A DNA stretch of 64,000 nt from assembly GCF_012767755.2 (NCBI RefSeq), contig NZ_AP023189.1, forward strand, positions 558,001 through 622,000, given 5' to 3'. Numbering within the stretch: the first letter of the stretch is position 1; every line of letters begins with the position of its first letter. The position numbers and the translations under genes are program-made. Positions 16,739 to 24,459 of the stretch are shown here, piece after piece. Source of the DNA: Pseudomonas tohonis. GTDB taxonomy: Bacteria > Pseudomonadota > Gammaproteobacteria > Pseudomonadales > Pseudomonadaceae. The notes beneath the pieces were generated by a model. That model ran no database searches, was not told the origin of the DNA, and saw nothing but the letters and a program-made list of their open reading frames with translations.

Positions 16739-18010
16739 TCAGGCCTGGTAGGTCAGGTGCCCGTCCATCAGGGTGTAGCGCACCTTGCCCGGCAGGTCCT
16801 GGCCGATGAAGGGGCTGTTGCGGCCCCTGGACAGCCATTGCTCGCCGGCACGGGTGCGGGCGGCCGGGTCGAACAGCACCAGGTCGGCCGGGGCGCCCAC
16901 GGCGAGGCGGCCCACCGGCAGGCGCAGGGCACGGGCCGGGCCGGCGGTGAGGCGGGCGAGCAGGGTGGGCAGGTCGAGCAGGCCGTCCTCCACCAGGCTC
17001 AGGGCCAGCGGCAGCAGCAGTTCGACGCTGCTGATGCCCGGCTCGGTGGCGGCGAAGGGCGCCAGCTTGGCGTCGGCTTCGTGGGGCTGGTGGTGGCTGG
17101 CGATGGCGCCGATCACGCCGCTCTTCACCGCTTCGCGCAGGCCGCCGCGGTCGGCGCGGGTGCGCAGCGGCGGTTGCACGTGGTAGAGGCTGGAGAAGTC
17201 GATCAGCGCCTCGTCGGTGAGCAGCAGCTGGTACAGCGCGACGTCGGCGGTCACCGGCAGGCCGCGGGCCTGGGCGTCGGCGATCATCTGCGCGCCACGG
17301 GCACTGGTGAGCTGGCTGAAGTGCGCACGCACGCCGCTCTGCTCCACCAGCAGCAGGTCCCGGGCCAGGGCCACGGTCTCCGCGCTCTCGGGGATGCCGG
17401 CCAGGCCGAGGAAGCCGGCGGTGGCGCCCTCGTGGGCCATGCCGCCGTCGGCGAGCGAGGCGTCCTGGGCGTGGAACACCAGGGTCAGGTTGAACGTGGC
17501 CGCGTATTCCATGGCGCGACGCAGGGTGCGGTTGCTGTCGAAGCTGGCCAGGCCGTTGGAGAAGGCGACGCAGCCGGTGTCGCGCAGGGCCACCAGTTCG
17601 GCCAGCTGTTCGCCGGCCAGACCCTTGCTCAGTGCGCCGATGGGGAAGACCTTGGTGTGGCCTGCCTCGCGGGCGCGGTCGAGGATCAGCTCGGCCACGG
17701 CGGGGGTGTCCAGCACCGGGCGGGTCAGTGGCGGGCAGCACAGGCTGGTGACGCCACCGGCCGCGGCGGCGCGGGTCTCGCTGTCGATGTTGCCCTTGCG
17801 GCTGTAGCCCGGCTCGCGCAGGGCGGCGTTCAGGTCCACCAGGCCGGGCGCGGCGACCAGGCCCTTGGCGTCGATGCTGCGCTCGGCCTCGTAGCCGGCG
17901 GGCGCCTGGCCGATGCCGGCGACCTTGCCGGCCTCCAGGTAGAGGTCGGTGACCTGGTCGGTACCGCTGGCGGGATCGATGAGGCGGGCGCCGATGATGT
18001 GGGTACGCAT
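16739..18010 (-). CDS. pyrC': PyrC', inactive dihydroorotase homologue of the ATCase complex
   Basis: A 423-residue dihydroorotase-fold protein that in Pseudomonas is required to assemble active aspartate transcarbamoylase with PyrB but has no dihydroorotase activity of its own. The sequence shows why: the metal-binding HxH before REPG is replaced by N-A-A (VDLNAALREPG). The remainder of the amidohydrolase barrel is intact to TYQA at the C-terminus. The ATG overlaps the pyrB stop (ATGA), matching the known PyrB-PyrC' stoichiometric partnership. Confidence 0.93.
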   Translation of the reverse strand: MRTHIIGARLIDPASGTDQVTDLYLEAGKVAGIGQAPAGYEAERSIDAKGLVAAPGLVDLNAALREPGYSRKGNIDSETRAAAAGGVTSLCCPPLTRPVLDTPAVAELILDRAREAGHTKVFPIGALSKGLAGEQLAELVALRDTGCVAFSNGLASFDSNRTLRRAMEYAATFNLTLVFHAQDASLADGGMAHEGATAGFLGLAGIPESAETVALARDLLLVEQSGVRAHFSQLTSARGAQMIADAQARGLPVTADVALYQLLLTDEALIDFSSLYHVQPPLRTRADRGGLREAVKSGVIGAIASHHQPHEADAKLAPFAATEPGISSVELLLPLALSLVEDGLLDLPTLLARLTAGPARALRLPVGRLAVGAPADLVLFDPAARTRAGEQWLSRGRNSPFIGQDLPGKVRYTLMDGHLTYQA

Positions 18011-19017
18011 CAGTTCTGCACCTCGGCTTCCTGGTTGATCTGGCGTTGGGTGTTCTGGCCGCTCATGGCCATGGACAGCACGGCCATGCGGATGGCGATG
18101 CCGTAGGTGACCTGGTTGAGGATCACCGAGTGGGCGCCGTCGGCCACCGCCGATTCGATCTCCACGCCACGGTTGATCGGGCCGGGGTGCATGACGATGG
18201 CGTCCGGCTTGGCCAGCGCCAGGCGCTGGGTGCTGAGGCCGTAGAGGCGGTAGAACTCGCCTTCGCTGGGCAGCAGGCCGCCCTGCATGCGTTCACGTTG
18301 CAGGCGCAGCATGATCACCACGTCGACGTCCTTGAGGCCTTCGGCCAGGTCGGTGTAGACGCTGACGCCGTACTGCTCGATGCCGATGGGCAGCAGGGTC
18401 TTGGGCGCGACCACGCGGATGTCCGGGCAGCCCAGGGCCTTGAGCGCGAGCATGTTCGAGCGCGCCACGCGCGAATGCAGGATGTCGCCGACGATGGCCA
18501 CCGAGAGGTTCTCGAACCCGCCCTTGTGGCGGCGGATGGTGAGCATGTCGAGCATGCCCTGGGTCGGGTGCGCGTGGCGGCCGTCGCCGCCGTTGATGAT
18601 GGCCACGTCCGGGCACACGTGCTCGGCGATGAAGTGGGCGGCGCCGGAGTCGGCGTGGCGCACCACGAACATGTCGGCGGCCATCGCCTCCAGGTTGCGC
18701 AGGGTGTCGAACAGCGTCTCGCCCTTGCTGGTGGAGGAGGTGGAGACGTTGAGGGTGATCACGTCCGCCGACAGCCGCTGGGCCGCCAGTTCGAAGGTGG
18801 TGCGGGTGCGCGTGGAGTTCTCGAAGAATACGTTGCACACGGTCTTGCCGCGCAGTAGCGGGACCTTCTTCACGGCACGGGCGCCGACTTCGAGGAAGGA
18901 GTCGGCGGTGTCGAGGATTTCCGTCAGCAGCTCGCGGGGCAGGCCGTCGAGCGAGAGGAAGTGGCGCAGCTGGCCCTGGTCGTTGAGCTGCAGCGGGCGC
19001 TTGGCGTCTGTCGGCAT
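18010..19017 (-). CDS. pyrB: Aspartate carbamoyltransferase catalytic subunit
   Basis: A 335-residue enzyme forming N-carbamoyl-aspartate in pyrimidine synthesis. The carbamoyl-phosphate loop [15 protein letters not shown] is intact, followed by [10 protein letters not shown] and the aspartate-site segment [10 protein letters not shown]. The N-terminal extension of about 20 residues relative to the E. coli protein is typical of the Pseudomonas form that associates with PyrC'. It lies 26 bp behind pyrR and overlaps pyrC'. Confidence 0.95.
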   Translation of the reverse strand: MPTDAKRPLQLNDQGQLRHFLSLDGLPRELLTEILDTADSFLEVGARAVKKVPLLRGKTVCNVFFENSTRTRTTFELAAQRLSADVITLNVSTSSTSKGETLFDTLRNLEAMAADMFVVRHADSGAAHFIAEHVCPDVAIINGGDGRHAHPTQGMLDMLTIRRHKGGFENLSVAIVGDILHSRVARSNMLALKALGCPDIRVVAPKTLLPIGIEQYGVSVYTDLAEGLKDVDVVIMLRLQRERMQGGLLPSEGEFYRLYGLSTQRLALAKPDAIVMHPGPINRGVEIESAVADGAHSVILNQVTYGIAIRMAVLSMAMSGQNTQRQINQEAEVQN

Positions 19018-19043
19018 GGGGCAGGCCCTGGGGGTCGGGAGTT

Positions 19044-19556
19044 TCAGGAAGCGGGGGTGAGGACCTGGCGCTCGAGGGCGAGCGGCGCGGGGCCGAGCAA
19101 TTTTACCCGTTCATCGGCGGCGAGCGACAGGGTGGCGCCGACCACGTCCGGGCGGATCGGCAGCTCGCGGGCGTTCAGGTCCAGCAGGCTGACCAGGGTC
19201 ACGCTGGCCGGGCGGCCGTAGTCGAACAGCTCGTTCATGGCGGCGCGCACGGTGCGGCCGCTCATCAGCACGTCGTCGATGAGGATGAGGTGCTGGCCTT
19301 CGATCTCGAACGGCAGCTCGGACGGGCGCACCTGCGGGTGCAGGCCGTTCTGGGTGAAGTCGTCGCGGTAGAAGGAGACGTCCAGGGTGCCCAGGGGCTC
19401 GTCGCTGCCCAGTTCCGCCAGCAGGGCCTGGGCGACCCAGACACCGCCGGTGCGGATGCCGATGAAACGGGGTGTGGCGATGCCGCGCGCGGCCAGGTGG
19501 GCGTTCAGCGCGCGGGCCATCTGCGGCAGCAGTTCGGCCGGGTTGGGCAGGGTCAT
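19044..19556 (-). CDS. pyrR: PyrR, phosphoribosyltransferase-type pyrimidine regulator
   Basis: A 170-residue PRTase-fold protein. The PRPP-binding loop is [18 protein letters not shown]. In Bacillus PyrR binds pyr mRNA and has uracil phosphoribosyltransferase activity; in Pseudomonas it precedes pyrBC' and is reported to regulate pyr genes. It is 12 bp behind ruvX and 26 bp ahead of pyrB, so regulation could be autogenous, but I see no clear anti-terminator hairpin inside that small gap. Confidence 0.92.
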   Translation of the reverse strand: MTLPNPAELLPQMARALNAHLAARGIATPRFIGIRTGGVWVAQALLAELGSDEPLGTLDVSFYRDDFTQNGLHPQVRPSELPFEIEGQHLILIDDVLMSGRTVRAAMNELFDYGRPASVTLVSLLDLNARELPIRPDVVGATLSLAADERVKLLGPAPLALERQVLTPAS

Positions 19557-19568
19557 GGGCGTTCCTCG

Positions 19569-20006
19569 CTATTCGTGTCCGGGGTGTTCCGCCAGCCAGC
19601 CTTCCAGCAGGAGGGCGGCGGCCAGGGCGTCGACGGGGTTCTCGCGGTAGCCGCCGCGTTGGCCCTGGGCGAGCCGCTGGCCCTTGGCTTCGAAGGTGGT
19701 CAGGCGTTCGTCATGGGTGAAGACCGGCAGGTTGAAGCGGCCGTTGAGGCGCCGCGCGAACTTCTGTGCGCGCTCGCTCATGTCGCTGGGGGTGCCGTCC
19801 ATGTTCAGGGGCAGGCCGACGACGATGGCGTCCGGCTGCCATTCCTTGAGCAGGGCCTCGACCTTTTGCCAGTCCGGCACGCCGTTCTGCGCCTTGAGCA
19901 CGCAGAGTTCACGGGCCTGGCCGGTGACGGCCTGGCCGACGGCGACGCCGATCTGCTTGGTGCCGTAGTCGAAACCCAGCAGCAGGCGAAGGGGCATGGT
20001 GGCCAT
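19569..20006 (-). CDS. ruvX: RuvX/YqgF Holliday-junction resolvase-like protein
   Basis: A 145-residue RNase H-fold protein of the YqgF family, implicated in 16S rRNA 5'-end maturation and possibly recombination. Signature segments are LGFDYGTKQIGVAVGQ at the N-terminus, VGLPLNMDGTPS in the centre and a DERLTT loop; the catalytic Asp in LGFDYG is retained. The ATG overlaps the algH stop (ATGA). An internal ATG three codons later (MPLRLL) is an alternative start. Confidence 0.92.
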   Translation of the reverse strand: MATMPLRLLLGFDYGTKQIGVAVGQAVTGQARELCVLKAQNGVPDWQKVEALLKEWQPDAIVVGLPLNMDGTPSDMSERAQKFARRLNGRFNLPVFTHDERLTTFEAKGQRLAQGQRGGYRENPVDALAAALLLEGWLAEHPGHE

Positions 20007-20575
20007 CAGGCGTGCCCGGCCTGGGCGGTGAGCAGGTTGAGGTTGACGCCGAGGCGCGCCGCGGCAGCGGCCAGGCGCTGGTCGGCGGCGGTGTCGAAGA
20101 GGATGGCCGGGTCGGCGGGGCAGGTGAGCCAGGCGTTGTCGGCGAGCTCGGCTTCGAGCTGGCCGGCGTCCCAGCCCGCGTAGCCGAGGGTGATCAGGCT
20201 CTTTTCCGGGCCCTGGCCGTCGGCGATGGCGAAGAGCACGTCCTGGGAGGTGGAGAGCGCCAGTTCGCCCAGCTCCAGGGTGGCCTGGAAGCTCAGGCCG
20301 CTGGGGTGGAGGACGAAGCCGCGGTCGGTCTGCACCGGGCCGCCGGCATAGATCGGCAGGGCCTGGCAGCGGGCGGGCGGGTCGACGTCCGGGCGCAGCT
20401 GTTCGAGCACGTCGCTGAGGCTGAGGCCGTTGGGGCGATTGATCACCAGGCCCATGGCGCCTTGCTCGTTGTGTTCGACGAGGTAGGTGACGGTCTGGGC
20501 GAAGTTGGGATCGTCCATGTGCGGCATGGCGATCAGGAAATGGTGCTTGAGGTAGCTGGGCGCGGTGCTTTTCAT
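20006..20575 (-). CDS. algH: AlgH/YqgE family protein (DUF179)
   Basis: A 189-residue protein with the family N-terminus YLKHHFLIAMPHM, the VINRPNG motif and GGPVQTDRGFVLH. AlgH was named for an effect on alginate genes in P. aeruginosa, but its molecular role is unsettled. ATG 20575 (MKSTAPSYL) fits length and family; longer upstream frames are off-frame readings of tonB. It begins the algH-ruvX-pyrR-pyrB-pyrC' string of tightly spaced or overlapping genes. Confidence 0.92.
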   Translation of the reverse strand: MKSTAPSYLKHHFLIAMPHMDDPNFAQTVTYLVEHNEQGAMGLVINRPNGLSLSDVLEQLRPDVDPPARCQALPIYAGGPVQTDRGFVLHPSGLSFQATLELGELALSTSQDVLFAIADGQGPEKSLITLGYAGWDAGQLEAELADNAWLTCPADPAILFDTAADQRLAAAAARLGVNLNLLTAQAGHA

Positions 20576-20611
20576 GGGCGCTAGTTTCGACCTTCGCGCC
20601 GCAAGCTTCAA

Positions 20612-20629
20612 GGGCGGGTGAGCCCGCCC
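20612..20629 (-). terminator. Intrinsic terminator between tonB and algH
   Basis: GGGCGGG-TGAG-CCCGCCC forms a 7-bp GC stem 8 bp beyond the tonB stop, with TTGAAGCTTG following on the minus strand. It should separate tonB from the algH-pyr operon, whose promoter would then lie in the remaining ~40 bp or inside tonB. Confidence 0.6.
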
Positions 20630-20636
20630 GGGCCTG

Positions 20637-21530
20637 TCAGTTGCTCGACAGGCGGTCGCCGCGCTCGAAGCGCCAGGTGCGGATGATTTCCAGGCGGTCG
20701 ATATCGGCCAGATCGCCCGTGAAGGGGGCGAAGGGGGCGGCGAGGCGGACGATGCGCATGGCGGCCTGGTCCAGCACCGGCTGGCCGGATGACTCCAGGA
20801 GCTGCACTTCATAGAGGGTGCCGTCGCGGTTGATCGACACCAGCAGGCGCAGGCTGCCGTAGAGTCGCTGGCGACGGGCTTCCTCGGGGTAGTTGAGGTT
20901 GCCGACGCGTTCGATCTTCTTGCGCCAGTCGTCCTTGTACCAGGCCCCCTTGTCACGCATGGTCGAGGCCGCGTTGAGGCGGTGGATGCGCGGGCGCTTG
21001 GCATAGAGCTGGCGCTCCTGGGACAGCTCGGCCTCGAGGCTGGCGATCTCCGAGGACAGCTGGGTGCTGTCGAATACCGGCGCCGGGCGCGCCTCGGGCT
21101 CGGGCTTGGCTTCCTCGTGCTTGACCGGGGTCTTCTGCACCTTGGGCGCGGTGGTGGCGACGGCGGCCTTGGGGGCTTCCTGGCGTGCGGCCTGCTGCGG
21201 CGCGGCCGGTGGCGTGACCTTCTTGATCTCCTGGTCCTGGAACGGCGCCTGCTCGGTGGTCTTGGGCGTGTCCTTGTGCTCCAGGGTGCCGCTGCCCTGC
21301 TGGTTCATCTGCGCCAGGTAGTCGGCCTTCTCGGGCTTCTTGTCGCTCTTGAAGGTGGCGAGGGTGACTTCCAGCGTCTTGCTGATCTGGCTGGGGTCGG
21401 CAAAGGTGAAGCCGACCCCGAGGATGAAGGCGACGTGCAGGACGGCCGCGAGGAACAGGGTGAAACCCAGCCGGTCCGCCGGGCGCACGCCGGAGGACGG
21501 GAAGTCGGGAAAGTCAGCGGCTGCGTTCAT
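20637..21530 (-). CDS. TonB family energy transducer
   Basis: A 297-residue protein with one N-terminal transmembrane segment (LGFTLFLAAVLHVAFILGVGF, about residues 22-42), a Pro/Lys/Gln-rich periplasmic spacer, a coiled-coil segment (SEIASLEAELSQERQLYA) and a C-terminal TonB domain with YPEEARRQRLYGSLRLLVSIN. It couples proton-motive force to TonB-dependent receptors. The start was placed at 21530 (MNAAADFPDF), the upstream extension being non-conserved-looking. Pseudomonads carry several TonB paralogues; next to gshB and the pil genes this is probably the one whose loss affects twitching in P. aeruginosa (TonB3), by position and from memory. Confidence 0.85.
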   Translation of the reverse strand: MNAAADFPDFPSSGVRPADRLGFTLFLAAVLHVAFILGVGFTFADPSQISKTLEVTLATFKSDKKPEKADYLAQMNQQGSGTLEHKDTPKTTEQAPFQDQEIKKVTPPAAPQQAARQEAPKAAVATTAPKVQKTPVKHEEAKPEPEARPAPVFDSTQLSSEIASLEAELSQERQLYAKRPRIHRLNAASTMRDKGAWYKDDWRKKIERVGNLNYPEEARRQRLYGSLRLLVSINRDGTLYEVQLLESSGQPVLDQAAMRIVRLAAPFAPFTGDLADIDRLEIIRTWRFERGDRLSSN

Positions 21531-21587
21531 CGCACATCGGGTCTGCTCAGGATGGCGCGCAGTCTGCCGAACTGGGGCGGCAGGCTG

Positions 21588-21635
21588 CAAGTTGCATGTC
21601 CAAAGCTGTTAGCTGCATCAAGCTTGGGGCTTGCG
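21588..21635. repeat. Degenerate heptad-repeat element between tonB and gshB
   Basis: GGCTGCAAGTTGCATG...AAGCTGTTAGCTGCATCAAGCTTGGGGCTTGCGCC is a decayed member of the AGCTGCA/AGCTTGA heptad family seen elsewhere in the window. The gshB stop codon TGA (21620-21618) is formed inside an AGCTTGA unit on the minus strand. Confidence 0.55.
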
Positions 21636-22589
21636 CCCGTTCGCGGAGAGCTTGCTGGCGATGGTGTCCATCAGTCGTTCGCCGATGCGCGTGTCGTAGG
21701 CGGCGTCGATCTCGCGGATGCAGGTCGGGCTGGTGACGTTGATCTCGGTGAGGCTGTCGCCGATCACGTCCAGTCCGACGAACAGCAGGCCCTTCTCGCG
21801 CAGGACGGGCCCTACGGTGGCGGCGATCTCGCGGTCGCGCTCGGACAGCGGGCGGGCCTCGCCGCGGCCACCGGCCGCCAGGTTGCCGCGGGTCTCGCCG
21901 GCGGCAGGGATGCGCGCCAGGCAGTAGGGCACCGGTTCACCGTCTATCATCAGGATGCGCTTGTCGCCGTCCTTGATCGCGGGCAGGTAGCGCTGCGCCA
22001 TGATCTGCTCGGCGCCATGGCGGGTGAGGGTCTCGAGGATGACGGAAAGGTTCGGGTCCCCTTCGCGGTGACGAAAGATCATCGATCCGCCCATGCCATC
22101 AAGGGGTTTGAGAATGATGTCACGCTGCTCTTTCGCAAACTCGCGCAGAATATCAGCCCTGCGACTGACCAGTGTCGGTGGGGTCAGTTGAGGGAACAGG
22201 GTGGCGAAGAACTTCTCGTTGCAGTCGCGAAGGCTCTGCGGGCGATTCACCACCAGCACGCCGGCTCGTTCGGCCTGTTCCAGCAGGTAGGTCGAATAGA
22301 CGAACTCGTTGTCGAAGGGCGGGTCCTTGCGCATCAGGATGACGTCCAGTTCGCTCAGCGGAGCGTCGCTCTCGTCTTCCAGCTCGTACCAGTGTTGCGG
22401 ATCGGCGAACACCTTCAGCGGCCGCATGCGGGCGCGGGCCTCGCCGGCTTTCTGGTACAGGTCCTGCTGCTCCATATAGTAGAGGGACCATCCGCGGGCC
22501 TGGGCTGCCAGCAGCATGGCCAGGGAGCTGTCCTTCTTGAAGGAGATGTGCGCAATGGGGTCCATGACGATCCCGAGGCGAACGCTCAT
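21618..22589 (-). CDS. gshB: Glutathione synthetase
   Basis: A 323-residue ATP-grasp enzyme joining gamma-glutamylcysteine and glycine. Family features are the N-terminal LGIVMDPIAHISFKKD, LKPLDGMGGSMIFR (ATP-binding loop) and NVTSPTCIREID near the C-terminus. ATG 22589 (MSVRLGIVMD) has GGAGAA 10 bases upstream and gives the known N-terminus. The last residues (SKLSANGRKPQA) run into a heptad repeat that supplies the stop codon. About 270 bp separate it from the divergent pilG. Confidence 0.94.
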   Translation of the reverse strand: MSVRLGIVMDPIAHISFKKDSSLAMLLAAQARGWSLYYMEQQDLYQKAGEARARMRPLKVFADPQHWYELEDESDAPLSELDVILMRKDPPFDNEFVYSTYLLEQAERAGVLVVNRPQSLRDCNEKFFATLFPQLTPPTLVSRRADILREFAKEQRDIILKPLDGMGGSMIFRHREGDPNLSVILETLTRHGAEQIMAQRYLPAIKDGDKRILMIDGEPVPYCLARIPAAGETRGNLAAGGRGEARPLSERDREIAATVGPVLREKGLLFVGLDVIGDSLTEINVTSPTCIREIDAAYDTRIGERLMDTIASKLSANGRKPQA

Positions 22590-22859
22590 GGGTGTGTTCT
22601 CCGCGACTGGTAATAGATGAGGGGCGCTGGAGAATTCCAGGCCCGGTAACGAGGCGCTCAGGTTGGCGCTGGAGGTTGTCGCGGTCAAGGGAAACCTCGC
22701 CGTATGAACTAGGATTCCCGGAGGCTGGCGCTTTGTAGCTTGCGTCCGGAGAGTGTGCTAAAAAGGCCCGACGATTGGGTCGTAGCCCGTCGCTGACAGG
22801 GCCTCAGGCGCACTGAACTAAGCAAAATAACGACTCACCGAGGCGATGGTAGGGCGAAC

Positions 22860-23267
22860 ATGGAACAGCATTCCGAGGGTTTGAAGGTCATGGTGATCGA
22901 CGATTCGAAAACGATTCGTCGCACCGCTGAAACTCTGCTGAAGAAGGTGGGTTGTGAAGTCATCACGGCCGTCGACGGTTTCGACGCGCTGGCAAAGATC
23001 GCCGACACCCACCCCAATATCATCTTCGTCGACATCATGATGCCGCGGCTCGATGGCTATCAGACCTGCGCCCTGATCAAAAACAACAGTGCTTTCAAGT
23101 CCACCCCGGTGATCATGCTGTCCTCCAAGGACGGCCTGTTCGACAAGGCCAAGGGTCGCATCGTCGGTTCCGATCAATACCTCACCAAGCCTTTCAGCAA
23201 GGAAGAGTTGCTCGGCGCGATCAAGACTCACGTGCCTGATTTCACCCCGGTGGAACAAGCCTCCTGA
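22860..23267 (+). CDS. pilG: PilG, CheY-like response regulator of twitching
   Basis: A 135-residue stand-alone receiver domain. The acidic pocket is IDDS (D14, D15), phosphoacceptor D58 in IIFVDIMMP, and K110 in YLTKPF. PilG is phosphorylated through the ChpA system and promotes pilus extension and cAMP production. It begins the rightward Pil-Chp cluster; the 270-bp region upstream to gshB should hold its promoter, but I could not pick out a convincing -35/-10 pair. Confidence 0.96.
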   Translation: MEQHSEGLKVMVIDDSKTIRRTAETLLKKVGCEVITAVDGFDALAKIADTHPNIIFVDIMMPRLDGYQTCALIKNNSAFKSTPVIMLSSKDGLFDKAKGRIVGSDQYLTKPFSKEELLGAIKTHVPDFTPVEQAS

Positions 23268-23315
23268 AGTCCGGCCTCCCATGGCCGGTGATGCCTTTCC
23301 GTATTGGGGACAAAC

Positions 23316-23681
23316 ATGGCTCGTATTCTGATTGTTGATGACTCGCCGACCGAGATGTACAAACTGACCGCCATGCTCGAGAAGCACGGCCATCAGGTAC
23401 TCAAGGCCGAGAATGGCGCCGACGGCGTAGCCCTGGCACGCCAGGAAAAACCCGATGCCGTGCTGATGGACATCGTCATGCCCGGCCTCAACGGCTTCCA
23501 GGCCACGCGCCAGCTGACCAAGGACGCCGAGACCAGCCACATCCCGGTGATCATCGTCACCACCAAGGATCAGGAAACCGACAAGGTCTGGGGCAAACGC
23601 CAGGGCGCGAAGGATTACCTGACCAAGCCGATCGACGAAGACACCCTGCTGAAAACCCTCAATGCGGTGCTGGCCGGCTGA
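23316..23681 (+). CDS. pilH: PilH, CheY-like response regulator of twitching
   Basis: A 121-residue receiver domain with DDS (D8, D9), phosphoacceptor D52 (VLMDIVMP) and the conserved Lys in YLTKPID. In P. aeruginosa PilH opposes PilG, favouring retraction and acting as a phosphate sink or reversal factor. ATG 23316 (MARILIVDDS) is preferred to 23304 because it gives the exact receiver N-terminus and has GGGGA ahead. 48 bp after pilG. Confidence 0.96.
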   Translation: MARILIVDDSPTEMYKLTAMLEKHGHQVLKAENGADGVALARQEKPDAVLMDIVMPGLNGFQATRQLTKDAETSHIPVIIVTTKDQETDKVWGKRQGAKDYLTKPIDEDTLLKTLNAVLAG

Positions 23682-23729
23682 TGCCGGCTCAGCCTGCTGA
23701 TAACTAGAACAAAGAAGGCCCTGGCCGGC

Positions 23730-24266
23730 ATGTCGGACGCGCAGACCCCTTTCCAGCTTCTCCTCGAGATCGACCAGCGTTGCCGTGCGCTGGCGGCGGG
23801 CCTTCCTGCGCAGCAGGAAACCGTGCAGACCTGGAGTGGCATCGGCTTCCGCATGGGCGAGCGCCTGTTTGTGGCGCCCATGGGTGAGGTCGGCGAAGTG
23901 CTTCACGAGCCGCGGCACACGCTGCTGCCGGGTGTGAAGACCTGGGTCAAGGGCGTGGCCAACGTGCGGGGCCGACTGCTGCCGATCATGGACCTGTGCG
24001 GCTTCTTCGGTGGCGAGCTGTCGCCCCTGCGCAAGCAGCGCCGGGTGCTGGTGGTGGATCACCAGGAGATATTCGCCGGCCTGATCGTCGACGAAGTCTT
24101 CGGCATGCAGCATTTCCCGGTGGATGCCTTCTCCGAGGAGCTGCCTCCGCTGGAAGCGTCCATCCAGCCGTTCATCCATGGCGTGTTCCAGCGTGAACAA
24201 CCCTGGCTGGTGTTCAGCCCACACGTGCTGGCGCAGCACCAGGTGTTCCTCGACGTGGCGGTATAG
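23730..24266 (+). CDS. pilI: PilI, CheW-like adaptor
   Basis: A 178-residue CheW-domain protein that couples the PilJ chemoreceptor to the kinase ChpA. Family features: GFRMGERLFVAPMGEVGEVL, VKGVANVRGRLLPIMDLCGFFG, and VVDHQEIFAGLIVDEVFGMQHF. It is 48 bp after pilH and is followed by two hairpins before pilJ, which may set the ratio of adaptor to receptor. Confidence 0.94.
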   Translation: MSDAQTPFQLLLEIDQRCRALAAGLPAQQETVQTWSGIGFRMGERLFVAPMGEVGEVLHEPRHTLLPGVKTWVKGVANVRGRLLPIMDLCGFFGGELSPLRKQRRVLVVDHQEIFAGLIVDEVFGMQHFPVDAFSEELPPLEASIQPFIHGVFQREQPWLVFSPHVLAQHQVFLDVAV

Positions 24267-24272
24267 CTTCAT

Positions 24273-24300
24273 CCGCGCCAGGCTCAACGGCCTGGCGCGG
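24273..24300 (+). terminator. Strong hairpin immediately after pilI
   Basis: CCGCGCCAGGC, loop TCAACG, GCCTGGCGCGG is a perfect 11-bp-arm stem just 6 bp after the pilI stop. No T tract follows, so it is more likely an mRNA stabiliser or processing site than a full terminator. Confidence 0.5.
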
Positions 24301-24387
24301 CGGATCGTTACCGGGAGGGGCGATCCAGCGTGGCGGGGCGACTCCCCGTTGCGTTCGCGGCACCGATGGTGCCGCTGATTCAAGGTT

Positions 24388-24410
24388 GGGCCGGTTCATG
24401 CCGGCCCTTT
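24388..24410 (+). terminator. Terminator-like hairpin upstream of pilJ
   Basis: GGGCCGG-TTCATG-CCGGCCC followed by TTTGG lies 50 bp before the pilJ start. It may partially terminate pilGHI transcripts or attenuate pilJ. The 193-bp pilI-pilJ gap is the largest inside the cluster and could also contain a second promoter. Confidence 0.5.
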
Positions 24411-24459
24411 GGCGTTACATGGAAATCGTTGTGTTGTTGGTCCAGGCGGGGGCCCGATA

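Noticed and set aside
22590..22859. A sigma-70 promoter for pilG
   Set aside because: TTGCGT at 22740 and TAAAAA at 22759 are only 13 bp apart, too close; no other pair convinced me.
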